Source: Temnothorax longispinosus
Lineage: Eukaryota; Arthropoda; Insecta; Hymenoptera; Formicidae
Direction: 5' to 3'
Length of the DNA: 64,000 nucleotides
Assembly: GCF_030848805.1 (NCBI RefSeq)
Contig: NC_092358.1
Coordinates: 26,765,720 to 26,829,719 of the forward strand
Shown here: piece by piece, positions 38,343-48,552 of the stretch
How the letters are laid out: every line of letters begins with the position of its first letter
Numbering within the stretch: the first letter of the stretch is position 1
The notes under the pieces: model-generated
What the model saw: only the letters and a program-made list of their open reading frames with translations
Database searches by the model: none
What the model was told of the DNA's origin: nothing
Program-made: the position numbers and the translations under genes

Positions 38343-38348
38343 TTTATT
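38343..38348 (-). terminator. AATAAA overlapping the HSC20 stop codon
   Basis: The minus strand reads GTAGAATAAATAC: stop TAA is contained in a canonical AATAAA. If used, cleavage would fall about 20 bases past the stop. Whether it is the functional signal is not known. Confidence 0.4.
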
Positions 38349-39304
38349 CTACTACACCTAAGTCATGCTTCAGCTTCTTTAACCTGTTATCTACAGTATC
38401 GTAATACTTCATTTTTATTAAAATCTTCGTTGCCGTGTCAATATCTTCTTTACTGAACGCCTCTGCCACTTGCCTGAAAAAAAAGAATCGAAAAGAATGA
38501 CGTTAAACACTGAAAACGATTTTGATGTAGATTTGACGTAGATTAAAGCTACCAAAAATGTAGATTACTTTGACATTGTGTCGAGCAGTTCCCTGGATTC
38601 TTTGGCCAGTTTCAAGATCTTATCTCTGTCCTCCATCGCATTTTCTATCTCTTCGTTACGTTCCATAATCTCCATGAGAAATTTTGCATTCAAACTGGTA
38701 GTACCTTCTGGTATTGATATACCTTTTAATTGCAACATATATAATCCTCTTTTTAATGGATGCGCCAACGTACTGTAAGCCTTATTTATTAGAGACGACA
38801 ACTTCTCTGAGATTTGCCTTTCTTTCTATCGACACAGTTAAAACAAATTTTACTTACAGATAAGAAAGGGAGAATTTTGATTATACAATAAATATACAAA
38901 AAGCTTCCGAGAGAAGATCGTCTAGGCTTGGTTCCGTGAACGCTTACCTCGGATTTGTTGCCAAACTTGTCGGGGTGCAACATTTTCTGCAGCTCCCTGT
39001 ACTTTTTATGAATCTCCTCGCTCGCCACGTTGTATTCCCTTTTGATTCCCATGATATCGAAATAGTTCAAGTTCCCCGGCCATTCCTGCAACACCTTGCA
39101 CTTCGAGCAGAACAGCTCGGACTTGTACGTGTAGTCGCAATTCCAACATTTAGGTGGGCTGTCGCTGCAGAATCGCAAGCATCCCAAAGGCAGGGTAGGG
39201 CGAACTGTAGCCCTCGACGACGCCTGATGCGAGTACAGCTTACACCGCTGCTTAACCGGACTCACCGCCACCGCGGACTTTCTAATGACTCTCGCCAAGA
39301 ACAT
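38344..39304 (-). CDS. HSCB: Fe-S cluster co-chaperone HSC20 (HscB), mitochondrial
   Basis: Three exons, 39304-38948, 38825-38569 and 38473-38344, give 247 residues (human 235). The N-terminus (MFLARVIRKSAVAVSPVKQR) is basic, as expected for mitochondrial import. CWNC (53-56) and CSKC (66-69) form the zinc-binding N-terminal domain of metazoan HSC20. The J domain follows with HPD at 110-112, then the C-terminal three-helix domain that binds ISCU. It delivers ISCU to the mitochondrial Hsp70 and stimulates its ATPase during Fe-S cluster transfer. Exon 2 was started at gatag|AAAGAAAGG because this gives phase 0 and the conserved EKERQISEKLSSLINKAYS. An AATAAA overlaps the stop codon (38348-38343), so the 3' UTR may be very short. 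Confidence 0.95.
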
Positions 39305-40716
39305 TTTTCCCAGGATGATCTTATAATCTAAAAAGAGAAGAACAATTTTCTTAAAAATGCAACACGTCCACGGAGTTTTGTACTTTATGCCACTACTTGA
39401 AAAGCAAACTGCAAGTCTCTCTTGTCACTTTTCGAATGAAACAATTGAACATATGCATATGTAATTCAAACAAATCAACTCTGTGAAATGAAAAGTAAAG
39501 AAAATTGATGATGTTACAAGCTAATTGTGCGTTTTAGCACTTAATTAGAAACTAAACGCAGTGACTTTCATAAATTTCATTCATGCGAGATAAAGTTAGC
39601 TCGTAAAAAAAGAAAGCGAAAGAACTCCTTCAATATCTCTTCCCTTACATCATTTATCTTCCACGACAGACTTTACATCTAATGATCTAATCTGACACTC
39701 ATGCTAACTCAACAATTCCATCCTAACCTGTCTACCACACACACACGCACACACACACACACATGCTTTATTACGTATCCTACCAGAGCTCCGTTTCCGT
39801 GTCTCCTTTCCAACTTTTTTACAAGAGACTCGTGTAACATATACAAATATTATTGTCACGTCGGCAGATACGCGCCGGATCGAGCGATCTTGATCTCGGA
39901 GTCATTTCCCGTCGCTCGATCACCGCTGCGAATCACGAACGAATTCCGCGACAGCTGGATTCCCAGCTGCTCCAAATTCCCACTTGCTTTTTCGACGAGA
40001 GAAACGTCAAACAACGTCAAACGGCACCTGGGCACGCTTCACCACGGAGACCAAGCTTAAGTTCCTTCGTTGGAGAGGAAAAGAGGTAGTTCAGGCGGAA
40101 AGAAAGCGACGGGAGGCACGTAAAAAGGGGCCCGTTCACGATCAATGATGTTTCGATGTTCCACAACTGGGCAATATTGCACAATATACGATTGATCGTG
40201 AACGGGTCCCTTAACGCGTATGACCGAACCTCGTTTTATCGTTCGCAGATGCGGACCACCCGGAGGAGTAACTGGGACAGCGAAATGATCGACTGGCGCG
40301 TCTCCCTCGTCGGCTGACGCGCGTCATGCACGATACAAATGATACAATTATCGCGCGCTACGTGCACGAGCTGTTGTCCGAGGCGGTGCTCGAATTTCGC
40401 GACTTCCGCCCCGATAAGGCGCTATCGGGCCGCCGTATCGACGCGCGATGACACTGGCCGTTTCTTGGTTAGCTCGAGTACGCACGGATTAGCGAGCGAC
40501 CCGGCCCACGGCGATCCTCGGCCACGTCCCTGACCCGCGCGGCACGGCGTCTCCCGATTTCGACGTCGCGGTATTATGAATTCGACCGAGAATCGCGGTC
40601 ACGAGGGCGACACAACTGGCGGAATTTGACGAGAGCTACAAGTCGTCGACGAGTCCCCTGCTTCGAGCTCTCTGGGTCCAGGCAGGTCCAGGGATCGGGA
40701 TAGGAAAAGCGACAAA
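39305..40716. other. Divergent intergenic region between HSC20 and Hook
   Basis: About 1.4 kb with AT-rich DNA beside HSC20 and GC-richer DNA from about 40.2 kb toward Hook. It contains a CA run at 39737-39764 and a small hairpin element at 40127-40210. Promoters of both genes are expected here; no core element was recognised. Confidence 0.4.
40127..40210. mobile_element. Small terminal-inverted-repeat element (84 bp)
   Basis: GGGGCCCGTTCACGATCAAT at the left is matched by ATTGATCGTGAACGGGTCCC at the right, about 19 of 20 bases inverted. The middle (TGCACAATAT, TGGGCAATAT) pairs weakly. No coding capacity; resembles a MITE. Confidence 0.65.
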
Positions 40717-42795
40717 ATGGGGGACTACCGGCAGCAGTTGGGCTACCTGATCAAGTGGCTGGGCACCTTTGACCTTCAAGCGCCGCACAGCTCCGCGGAG
40801 GAGATAAGCGACGGGGTTGCCTTGGCGGAGGCCCTGGCCAAGATCGCGCCGGAGTGGTTCACCGCGGTGTGGAAGGCAAAGATCAAGACCGACGTGGGCA
40901 CCAACTGGCGCCTGAGGGTCAGCAACATGAAGAAGATCGTGGAGGCGGTGATGGAGTACTACGTGGAGTGCCTGAACCAACAGTTGTCCGGCTACGCCAA
41001 GCCGGACGCGGGCAAGATCGGCGAGCACTGCGACAACGACGAGCTGCGCCGGCTGCTGCAGCTGATCCTCGGCTGCGCGGTCAACTGCGACCAGAAGCAG
41101 CAGTACATCACCAGGATAATGGGTATGGAGGAGACGGTGCAGCAGGCGATAATGCAGAGCATCCAGGAGCTGAACTTCGAGTCCCTGGTAGACGTGGCGG
41201 ACGGCGCGCAGCAGCGGCTCTACGCCGAGCTACAGGCGACGGCGGACATGAAGGACCAGCTGGCGCAAAGGTGTCACGAGCTCGATCAGCAGCTCTCTCT
41301 GTTGCAGGAGGAGAAGGCCGCGTTGATCACGGAGAACAAGAAACTCCAGGAGCGGCTGGACGAGTTTGAGAATCCGGAGGAGTCCGGCTCTATCCTCAAG
41401 TATTCCGGGCTGCGGAAGCAGGTGGAAGAGTTGAAGGATGAGCTGTTCAAGATGGAGACGTCCAGGGATGATTATAGATTAAAGGTAGAAGTGTTGGAGA
41501 AGGAGGTGTTGGAGCTGCAGTCGAGACAGGAGGATCTGCAAAAGGCGGCCGACGAGGCGAACCACCTGAAGGACGAGGTGGACGCCTTGAGGGAAAATAC
41601 GGACAAGGTAGCAAAGTACGAAATCACGATAGAGTCGTACAAGAAGAAGATGGAGGACATGAGTGACCTTAAGAGGCAATTGAAGATCCTGGAGGATAAG
41701 AACGTCGAGTATCTGCAAGCTAAATTGGACTACGAGGAAGAAGCAAAGCGGACGACGATGCTGCGCGGTCATCTGGAGGTATGTAAGCAACAGCTCGCGG
41801 AGGTCCATCACAGGCTAGACGAACAGAGCAACAAGAACGATCGGCTGGAGTTCGAGGGCAAGAAAATGGAAGCGAAGTTGGGCGCCCTGCAGAGGGAGAG
41901 GGATCGGCTGACCATCGAGAGAGACGCCCTGAAAGAGACGAACGAGGAGCTGAAGTGCACGCAACTGCAAGCCGCCGAGAACATGGCGAAACCCAGTGCC
42001 GACAGTACCGGAGTCTCCGCGACGGAAATGATCCCGCTTGAGGTCAAAGAGAAGCTACTCTGTCTGCAGCTGGAGAACAAGATGATGAAGATGAAGCTGA
42101 CCGGCAACGATGACAAGCTGCCGAGTGTGCAGGCGTTACTCGAGGACTCCGAGGAGCGCCTCAACACGCTGCGGGGGCAAAATCGCAAGGCGAATCAAAG
42201 GATAATGGAGTTGGAAACCAAATTAGAGGAAGCCATGGGCACTCAGGTTGGCGGCGACAGCAAGAGCGACAACGTGGGCTTGAATCAGAAGATGTCGCAG
42301 CTGCAGGACGAACTGCGAAGAGCGCAAACCGACAAGGAACGATTGACCCTGCAGCTCGAGGAGCGCGAGAGCGTTCTGCAGGCTCAGAAGCAGAAGGCCT
42401 TCGCTCTTCAGGAGAAGCTCACGCGAAAGGAATACGAGAACGCCGCGCTCGAGGAACGTTACAAGAAGTACATTGAGAAGGCCAAGAGTGTAATAAAGAG
42501 CCTCGACCCGAAGCAGAGCAACTCTTCGCCGAGCGAGGTCGCCGTGCTGCGCAACCAACTGGTGGAGCAGCGCAAGATGATCGAGGACATGGAGCGGTCT
42601 ATGAAGGAGTCCAGGTTGCTGCGAGAGATGGAGGAGAAGCTGATGGTGACAGCCTTTCATAGACTAGGTCTGAACTGTCATAAAGAAGTGATGGATCAGC
42701 GCCTTGCGGCGCTTAGTTCGGGACAGGGTCAATCTTTTCTGGCCAGACAGAGGCAACCCTCGACGAGACGTTATCCGCCTTATAACTCGAAATAA
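40717..42795 (+). CDS. hook: Hook, dynein activating adaptor
   Basis: A single uninterrupted frame of 692 residues, a normal length for Hook. The N-terminal Hook domain (about 1-160) includes YLIKWLGTF, GVALAEAL, NWRLRVSNMKKIVEAV and LGCAVNCDQKQQYI; the helix around 130-152 corresponds to the segment that in mammalian Hook3 binds the dynein light intermediate chain. Residues about 170-640 are continuous coiled coil (Glu, Lys, Leu, Gln-rich), followed by a short basic C-terminal tail that in the family contacts cargo or FTS/FHIP. Hook links endosomes to dynein-dynactin on microtubules. The start context is gcgacaaaATGG. Lack of any intron contrasts with all neighbouring genes. Unusually GC-rich in the first 600 bases. 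Confidence 0.97.
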   Translation: MGDYRQQLGYLIKWLGTFDLQAPHSSAEEISDGVALAEALAKIAPEWFTAVWKAKIKTDVGTNWRLRVSNMKKIVEAVMEYYVECLNQQLSGYAKPDAGKIGEHCDNDELRRLLQLILGCAVNCDQKQQYITRIMGMEETVQQAIMQSIQELNFESLVDVADGAQQRLYAELQATADMKDQLAQRCHELDQQLSLLQEEKAALITENKKLQERLDEFENPEESGSILKYSGLRKQVEELKDELFKMETSRDDYRLKVEVLEKEVLELQSRQEDLQKAADEANHLKDEVDALRENTDKVAKYEITIESYKKKMEDMSDLKRQLKILEDKNVEYLQAKLDYEEEAKRTTMLRGHLEVCKQQLAEVHHRLDEQSNKNDRLEFEGKKMEAKLGALQRERDRLTIERDALKETNEELKCTQLQAAENMAKPSADSTGVSATEMIPLEVKEKLLCLQLENKMMKMKLTGNDDKLPSVQALLEDSEERLNTLRGQNRKANQRIMELETKLEEAMGTQVGGDSKSDNVGLNQKMSQLQDELRRAQTDKERLTLQLEERESVLQAQKQKAFALQEKLTRKEYENAALEERYKKYIEKAKSVIKSLDPKQSNSSPSEVAVLRNQLVEQRKMIEDMERSMKESRLLREMEEKLMVTAFHRLGLNCHKEVMDQRLAALSSGQGQSFLARQRQPSTRRYPPYNSK

Positions 42796-43842
42796 GGACA
42801 CGCGCAAAAGCAAGTTGATTTGACGTAATTAAGTATTATTGCAGGATGAAGTGGTAAATTATCGTTTGAGGTAATGTTGTTAACAGCGCGATAAATGTGA
42901 CGCTGCACACCCCATTATGAACTTAACAATCATAGATTTATTCAACGACGATGACTGCCGAGTCAATATTCAGTGTCATTAACTTGTAACATAATATTAA
43001 GACGTCACATTTATCTTCCTGTTACGATTATCTCGCTTTGATTGTATTTCTTTCGATATAGATACAATTGAACAAAACTGAAATATCTCCACTTTCTAAT
43101 AAGTAAAAAAATTGATTTTTTACGAAATTGATTTCTTATCGAATCAATACATAAAAACTGTGCTTACAAACTGAACTGTTAACAAACATATAAGAGTCCC
43201 TTTAACCATTTTTTATATGTCTAACTAGCCAATTTTTTGTCTTCCTGTGAAATCATCAGACGCAAATATAATTCCAACATTCAGTTCTATGATCCACATT
43301 TTTATCCAAATGACGATTTTCTAGCTATTAGAGATGTGCCAATACATATGTTCCTATATCTTTAATGAGTATATAAAAAAAAAAAATAATTGCACGATAT
43401 CTCCAACAGTTAGAAAAGCAGACTAAATGTATATTTCTTGTACATTAAAAAAAATTGTATCTATATCGTAAATGTTTACTATATTTACTTTATCTTAATC
43501 AGGCTCAATATAAGAGATACATATTGAATAAATTGTAAATAAGATTATATATAGATATTGGGATACTTTTGCTTCGCGATAGGCTAAATATTGTGCAAGG
43601 TGTTGAGTATTCTGTAATATGAACAAATTTTATCCCATATAGTGATATTTTAAATCATGCTGACGAAGAACTATAGACTTGAAAAATATTGTGTACATCT
43701 TATTTCGATAGAGTGATTGACCCTAAGTGTACATTCGTAAACATTGTTATTTGCTTTGTGCAACAACACATGATGAAACAAGGTTATTGTAAATAATGTA
43801 TAGGCCGTTCTATACACACTTCTCGAATTCGAAAACAGATCT

Positions 43843-43845
43843 ATG

Positions 43846-43912
<67 letters not shown>
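43843..43912. repeat. (TA)n microsatellite
   Basis: About 34 uninterrupted TA dinucleotides, the longest simple repeat in the window. Likely polymorphic and prone to assembly length error. Confidence 0.95.
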
Positions 43913-43917
<5 letters not shown>

Positions 43918-44943
43918 ACATATTGCAACGTAAAGAACTTATTCGTATATTTATATCTTTATAACCACGCGTGTTAATATTATGACTAACATTATTTATT
44001 TGATATACATATAATTTGTTATCGCTATTATATTTGTTTTACAATTCTCCAATGCACATGGCAATCGGAAAACCGATGTATGGAATGTACATACAGAGAT
44101 AAATAAATACATAAATGCTCTATAACATAACACTTTATGGAAGCGAATTTTATCATCTACTGATCTACATACAATTATGATTAGGACGTTTCAGAAAACA
44201 AATATCTCATTGTAATAGAATACCGATACTTGCTGAAATTGTTACAATTCATTATTAAATTTTTATCGGCAAGATTGATTGATAAATTACTTAATTATAC
44301 ATATCTTATACGTATTTTATAAGCTTTCCTAATGATCTAATTTCTTCATAAGAATGAATCTATTTTACATGTCATGTTTATATGAGAGAAAAATGAAAAA
44401 GATTCTGTACAAGTAAAAACTTCAGTAATTGTTTTCATTGTTCAAGCATTTCAATATTAGGTCTTTTGCTCAGTTTACATATTTTAAAGATTTAATTATT
44501 CTTTTAATCATTTCTTGTTTTCTAAAACATCTTATGTAGCTGGAAGTACCTGTAGCTATCTCCCTGAGTTTATGGTATTATAAATGTGTCCATAGAACAA
44601 ATATTTGTATAAATTTTAACATTAGTTTTCATATATGATTTGTTTAATCTTCTGTCTTTGTTTAATCGCTTGACTAGTTCTTATATATAAATTTATATAT
44701 ACACACACTACTTTTATATGTATAAATATATATATAAATTTATTATCAATTTAATTTTGTTGATGCACGAGACATAATACAATTTAATTGCTGTAATAAT
44801 TTGGTAGACATATATTCACGAAATAGAATAAAATTGCCTGAGGAAAAAGTGATAAACCATACCGTAGTGGAAAGTTAATTTGAAGCTAAATACATGCGAT
44901 AGATTTTCAGCATATTTTACTGATTAGACTTACTGAAATAGCG

Positions 44944-44949
44944 TTTATT
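44944..44949 (-). terminator. Candidate DHDDS polyadenylation signal
   Basis: AATAAA on the minus strand begins about 5 bases after the TAG stop at 44955. If used the 3' UTR would be about 30 bases; another AATAAA about 200 bases further on is an alternative. Confidence 0.35.
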
Positions 44950-44954
44950 TGTTT

Positions 44955-46379
44955 CTAGGACTGAACTGTCGATAGATATATATTTTTAATCATAACGTCG
45001 CGTTCATGATGCAACTTATCGATATACATGGATACTCTACTATTATGCACGATTGGTTTCGAATTTTTCCTAAATTTTTGTAAGTCAGGATAACATCTCT
45101 GATAATAAAAGACTGCACCGAGAAAATGCCATATACTGAATTCAGGCCACAATACATCGGTAAAGTAGACGCAGGAGTCAGCAATCTAAACAAAAAAAAT
45201 TAGGTAAAATTATTTTAGACGTTTGATTGTTCGTTATTTTAGATTCTGCTTCGATAAGTTACAGAAGAAGAAATATATTCAAGTCACAAAAAATAAAATA
45301 CGTCTTCTTACTTGCCACAAGAGGTAATCGCTCAATCGAGTCTCTCCGGAAGTACGAATTAATAAATCTGGATTTGGAGACTTGTAAGTGTACAAACAGT
45401 CGGCAATCAGGTGTTCATTAATATCTTCTGGTAAAATATCAGTATGCTTTACACCCTTTACTATATCTTTAATTGTATGAGTAATTTCATCCCTTGCTGC
45501 AGATATTTAAAAAACAAAAAATTGTGTTTTAAATTATATGTACATGTTTTTTATAATTTATTACTTTACACTGTATATAACACATTACTTTACATTATAT
45601 ATATTAAATATATATATATATATATATATATATTTAACATTAGAAAGTAATGTAACTTTTCATCCACAGCTAGTATATAAAATACAACATCGAGTGTGAA
45701 TATAAATATGGTTTACGGTGACCGTACTTACACGTATAACAAAAAGCAAGATTTAAAAATGCTTTGTTATTGTCCTTCGTGAGGACCATAGCTTCAGCGA
45801 TCAGTTTGCATAAATCTTCTGGAAGCAAGGACAAATTGCCAATCACGCGAATGCACACTCCAAATTCCATTAATTTATCCCTGGAAATTTTTTACATTTG
45901 TAACAGCAAGATCTAGACAACTGTGACGCAAAGTAATAGCCTGATTGCTCTTGATTTGAAATGTCATGCATACTTCTCTTCTAGGAGACGCTTGAACTTC
46001 TGCCTGGCAAGGTCCATGAGCTCATCGACTTCCTCTTTGCTGCGCTTAAAGTTCTCTATGCTGAAAGCATAAACCGTGACCTCTAGAATGCCAAGATCCA
46101 TGCACCAATTCAACGTCTCGGTCATTTTTTCAAACCTGTCACAAACAAAACACAAGACATTAGAGGAACATAACGTAGACTATTAACGTATCTGCAAACT
46201 CTCTTCAAGCATACGTACCCCTGCGAGTGTCCCTCTTTTTTCACTATATTACGTTTGTTCGCATAACGTCTGTTACCGTCCATGATAAACGCCACATGCC
46301 TGGGTAACTGGCCGGTTTTAATGATCTTCAAAGCCAGGAGTTGAAACCAGTTCAAAGTGCGTTCTCTCACCCACGACAT
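44955..46379 (-). CDS. DHDDS: Dehydrodolichyl diphosphate synthase subunit DHDDS
   Basis: Five exons, 46379-46219, 46135-45974, 45880-45732, 45496-45312 and 45185-44955, with matching phases encode 295 residues. The cis-prenyltransferase catalytic motif MDGNRR (residues 33-38, Asp34) is near the N-terminus, after an amphipathic WFQLLALKIIK helix. Later signatures are YAFSIENFKRS and PDLLIRTSGE with RLSDYLLWQ (RTSGE at 205-209, the same numbering as in human DHDDS), then LWPEFSIWHF. With its partner NgBR/NUS1 on the ER it adds isopentenyl units in cis to farnesyl diphosphate to make dolichol precursor for N-glycosylation. An AATAAA occurs only a few bases past the stop (44949-44944). Confidence 0.96.
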
Positions 46380-48552
46380 CGTACTCCGAATTTTATGTAC
46401 GGACGTGTAAAATGCGGAAAGACGTACCGCCTTCGACCGACCCTTCGTCGAACGCTTCTATCAGACTCGACTGTCCAGTAGTCAGTGCTCGTCGACGAAC
46501 ATGACAACGTGCCACCGGGCTTGTTGAGACGATAACGACGATATCAGCTGCCAGTCATGGTTTAACCTTCGTAACGCAACTAAAAGGAACTACTTGCGAC
46601 GCGGCTACCGCGTCGTTTCCATAATCATCCTAATTATCTATCTTATCTACGCATTCGTACGCGTTACATCGACGGTGTATTGGGGTTATCCTTGAGGTGT
46701 CTTCGGCACCTCCTAACTGCTCCTAACGGAATGCTGACGAAATGCCAAACGCAGTTTAACTCGTGCGAGCAGCGAGCTCTCTGTCTCTTTCTTTTTCTCC
46801 CTTTTTGTCTTCATCTAACGCGAGCCGGAGCGGCCGGGGGCCGTTATCGCGACGATCCCGATCATTTCTCTCGCGCTGTCGAACTCGAATCGAACATCTA
46901 TGATCGTCAGCAACGATCGGCGTCGTTCTCGTTAATATTCGAGGAGAGTGTCTAGCGTTCGACGCGTGTAACGTGGTACACGTGAACGCGCAGTCCCTGT
47001 CCCCTATCTCATCGTCATCGACGTCATCGTCCGTCCGTCGCGGCTGCCATATTGGCTTGCGTCGCCGCCGTCGCCCCTCCTCCCCTTTTCTTCTCCTCGC
47101 TCTCGTGACGTGTCGCGTGAAGCGAGCTGCAGGCTGCAGGCACGTGTCGCGAAAATAGAAACCCTCGGCTCCGACCTGTTTATAATTATATATTTTAATT
47201 ATGTTGCACTGTTTAGATTGAGAGAGATATGATTTTACGGAAAACGACGCAAATTCATCGCTACACGTACGTATGTGGATACACGCGCGTATGTGTGCGA
47301 TAATATGTATAATATATGTTATCATATTGTGTCGTAATACACATAAATATGCATGGGTACACGCGTTACCGCGCGTATACCCTCAAGCACACTCGTACTA
47401 ACGATATATAACGAATGTGTGTATACATATACGTATATAACATACACACATATGTACATCTGCATGCATGTGCGCGCGCAACACACACGTCGCACGTGTC
47501 GCGTCCTGTCCGTTTTCGCAGTTGCGGCATGTGCGCGTTTTTCTTCGCTCCTCTCCTTTCCCAACCCCTTATTCATTAACGTGCAGCTGCGACAAACAAG
47601 GAGACGGATGTCCCGATAAAGCCTCGCTCTATAAATTCACGAACCTGCATCGGTTATTCGAAAGTGGACACGATCGCGTCTGCTCGACGCGATAAATTAC
47701 TGTTACGATCTCCCCGCGATCGATACGCGGTTCCCGATACGTTTCCCCGACGCGGGCCGATGCGATCTTTGGCGATCTATTATTATTTTTTTTTCGAGGA
47801 TATCGACCGATTTTTACATCTGGATAATCGTGCGAGTCGAAGTTGCACGGTGAAACGAGCAACGTGAGCGATAATGGTTCCCTTTTAGGTGTGCTTTTAA
47901 TACATGATTTGTCGCTGATTTTCTCGCGCGGTTTTCGTCGATCGTCGCGAACGAGCGTCGCCGAATACTCTTTTTTTTAAATATACTTCGATTCGTTCTC
48001 ACGAAAATGTTACGTATGAAAGACACACATCACCGGCGGATTATGCAATATTCGTTTATTCATTTGCATTGCTTTTCCGTCGCGCCTTGCCTCTATAAAT
48101 AGACTCTATTAAGTAAATGTAGAATTTTGTCTTGATCAAATTCGCGAATCGAGGTTTGACCGCGAGACGCTTTCAAGCGTGCCGCGTTCAATGGCGGAGT
48201 CGTCGTCTCGCCGATAGGCTCCCGGATGATGTAATCCGGATTGTTCGCCATGTTTCCTCGCGATGGTTTCGCGCGAGGCACGAGATTCTTTTTATACGGC
48301 TTCGCGGAATTCGTCAAGAATACGACGATCGATCGTTCGATCGCGCCGAGGAGATCGCGGATTTTCGGCGATCGAAACATATTTTTCCGGGCGACGCGCG
48401 ACGGCACGGGGTCGGGGTCCCGCGCGGCCCCGCTACGCTCCTATGTCCGTAGAGCGGCGCGGCGCGGCGCTCCACCATTGGAGGGACTACTTTCGCGTCG
48501 GGTAGGCGAGCGTGCGCATGTGCGTGACGCGGTCCCGAGCAGTACAGAGAAA
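46380..48552. other. Divergent region between DHDDS and BRWD3
   Basis: Two-kilobase head-to-head intergenic region. CpG-rich near 46.4-47.1 kb and again at 48.1-48.55 kb, consistent with separate promoters, with an AT-rich middle containing CA/TA runs at about 47.28-47.49 kb. Open frames in the GC-rich parts are compositional and not supported. Confidence 0.4.
48100..48552 (+). promoter_or_regulatory. CpG-rich 5' region of BRWD3
   Basis: GC- and CpG-dense DNA leading into the first coding exon. Includes GCGGCGCGGCGCGGCGC-like runs at about 48450-48470. No TATA box close to the start codon, as is usual for broadly expressed genes. Confidence 0.35.

Larger units (their letters stand above)
42796..44954. 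other. AT-rich gap between Hook and DHDDS, 3' ends of both
   Basis: Convergent 3' region. AATAAA occurs on the plus strand at 43527-43532 and about 44101, candidate Hook signals. A long TA microsatellite lies at about 43843-43912. No coding frame is supported; the frame across the TA run is an artefact of the repeat. Confidence 0.5.

Noticed and set aside
38801..38825. Alternative HSC20 exon 2 acceptor at aatctcag
   Set aside because: It breaks phase with exon 1; the acceptor at gatag (start 38825) is in phase and restores conserved residues.
43671..43928. YIYIYI-type frame
   Set aside because: Translation of the TA microsatellite.
46756..47325. Minus-strand frame of 189 codons between DHDDS and BRWD3
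   Set aside because: Arg/Asp-rich composition typical of promoter CpG DNA, and the first third is AT-rich repeat-like (ITYIIHIIAHIRACIHIRT).
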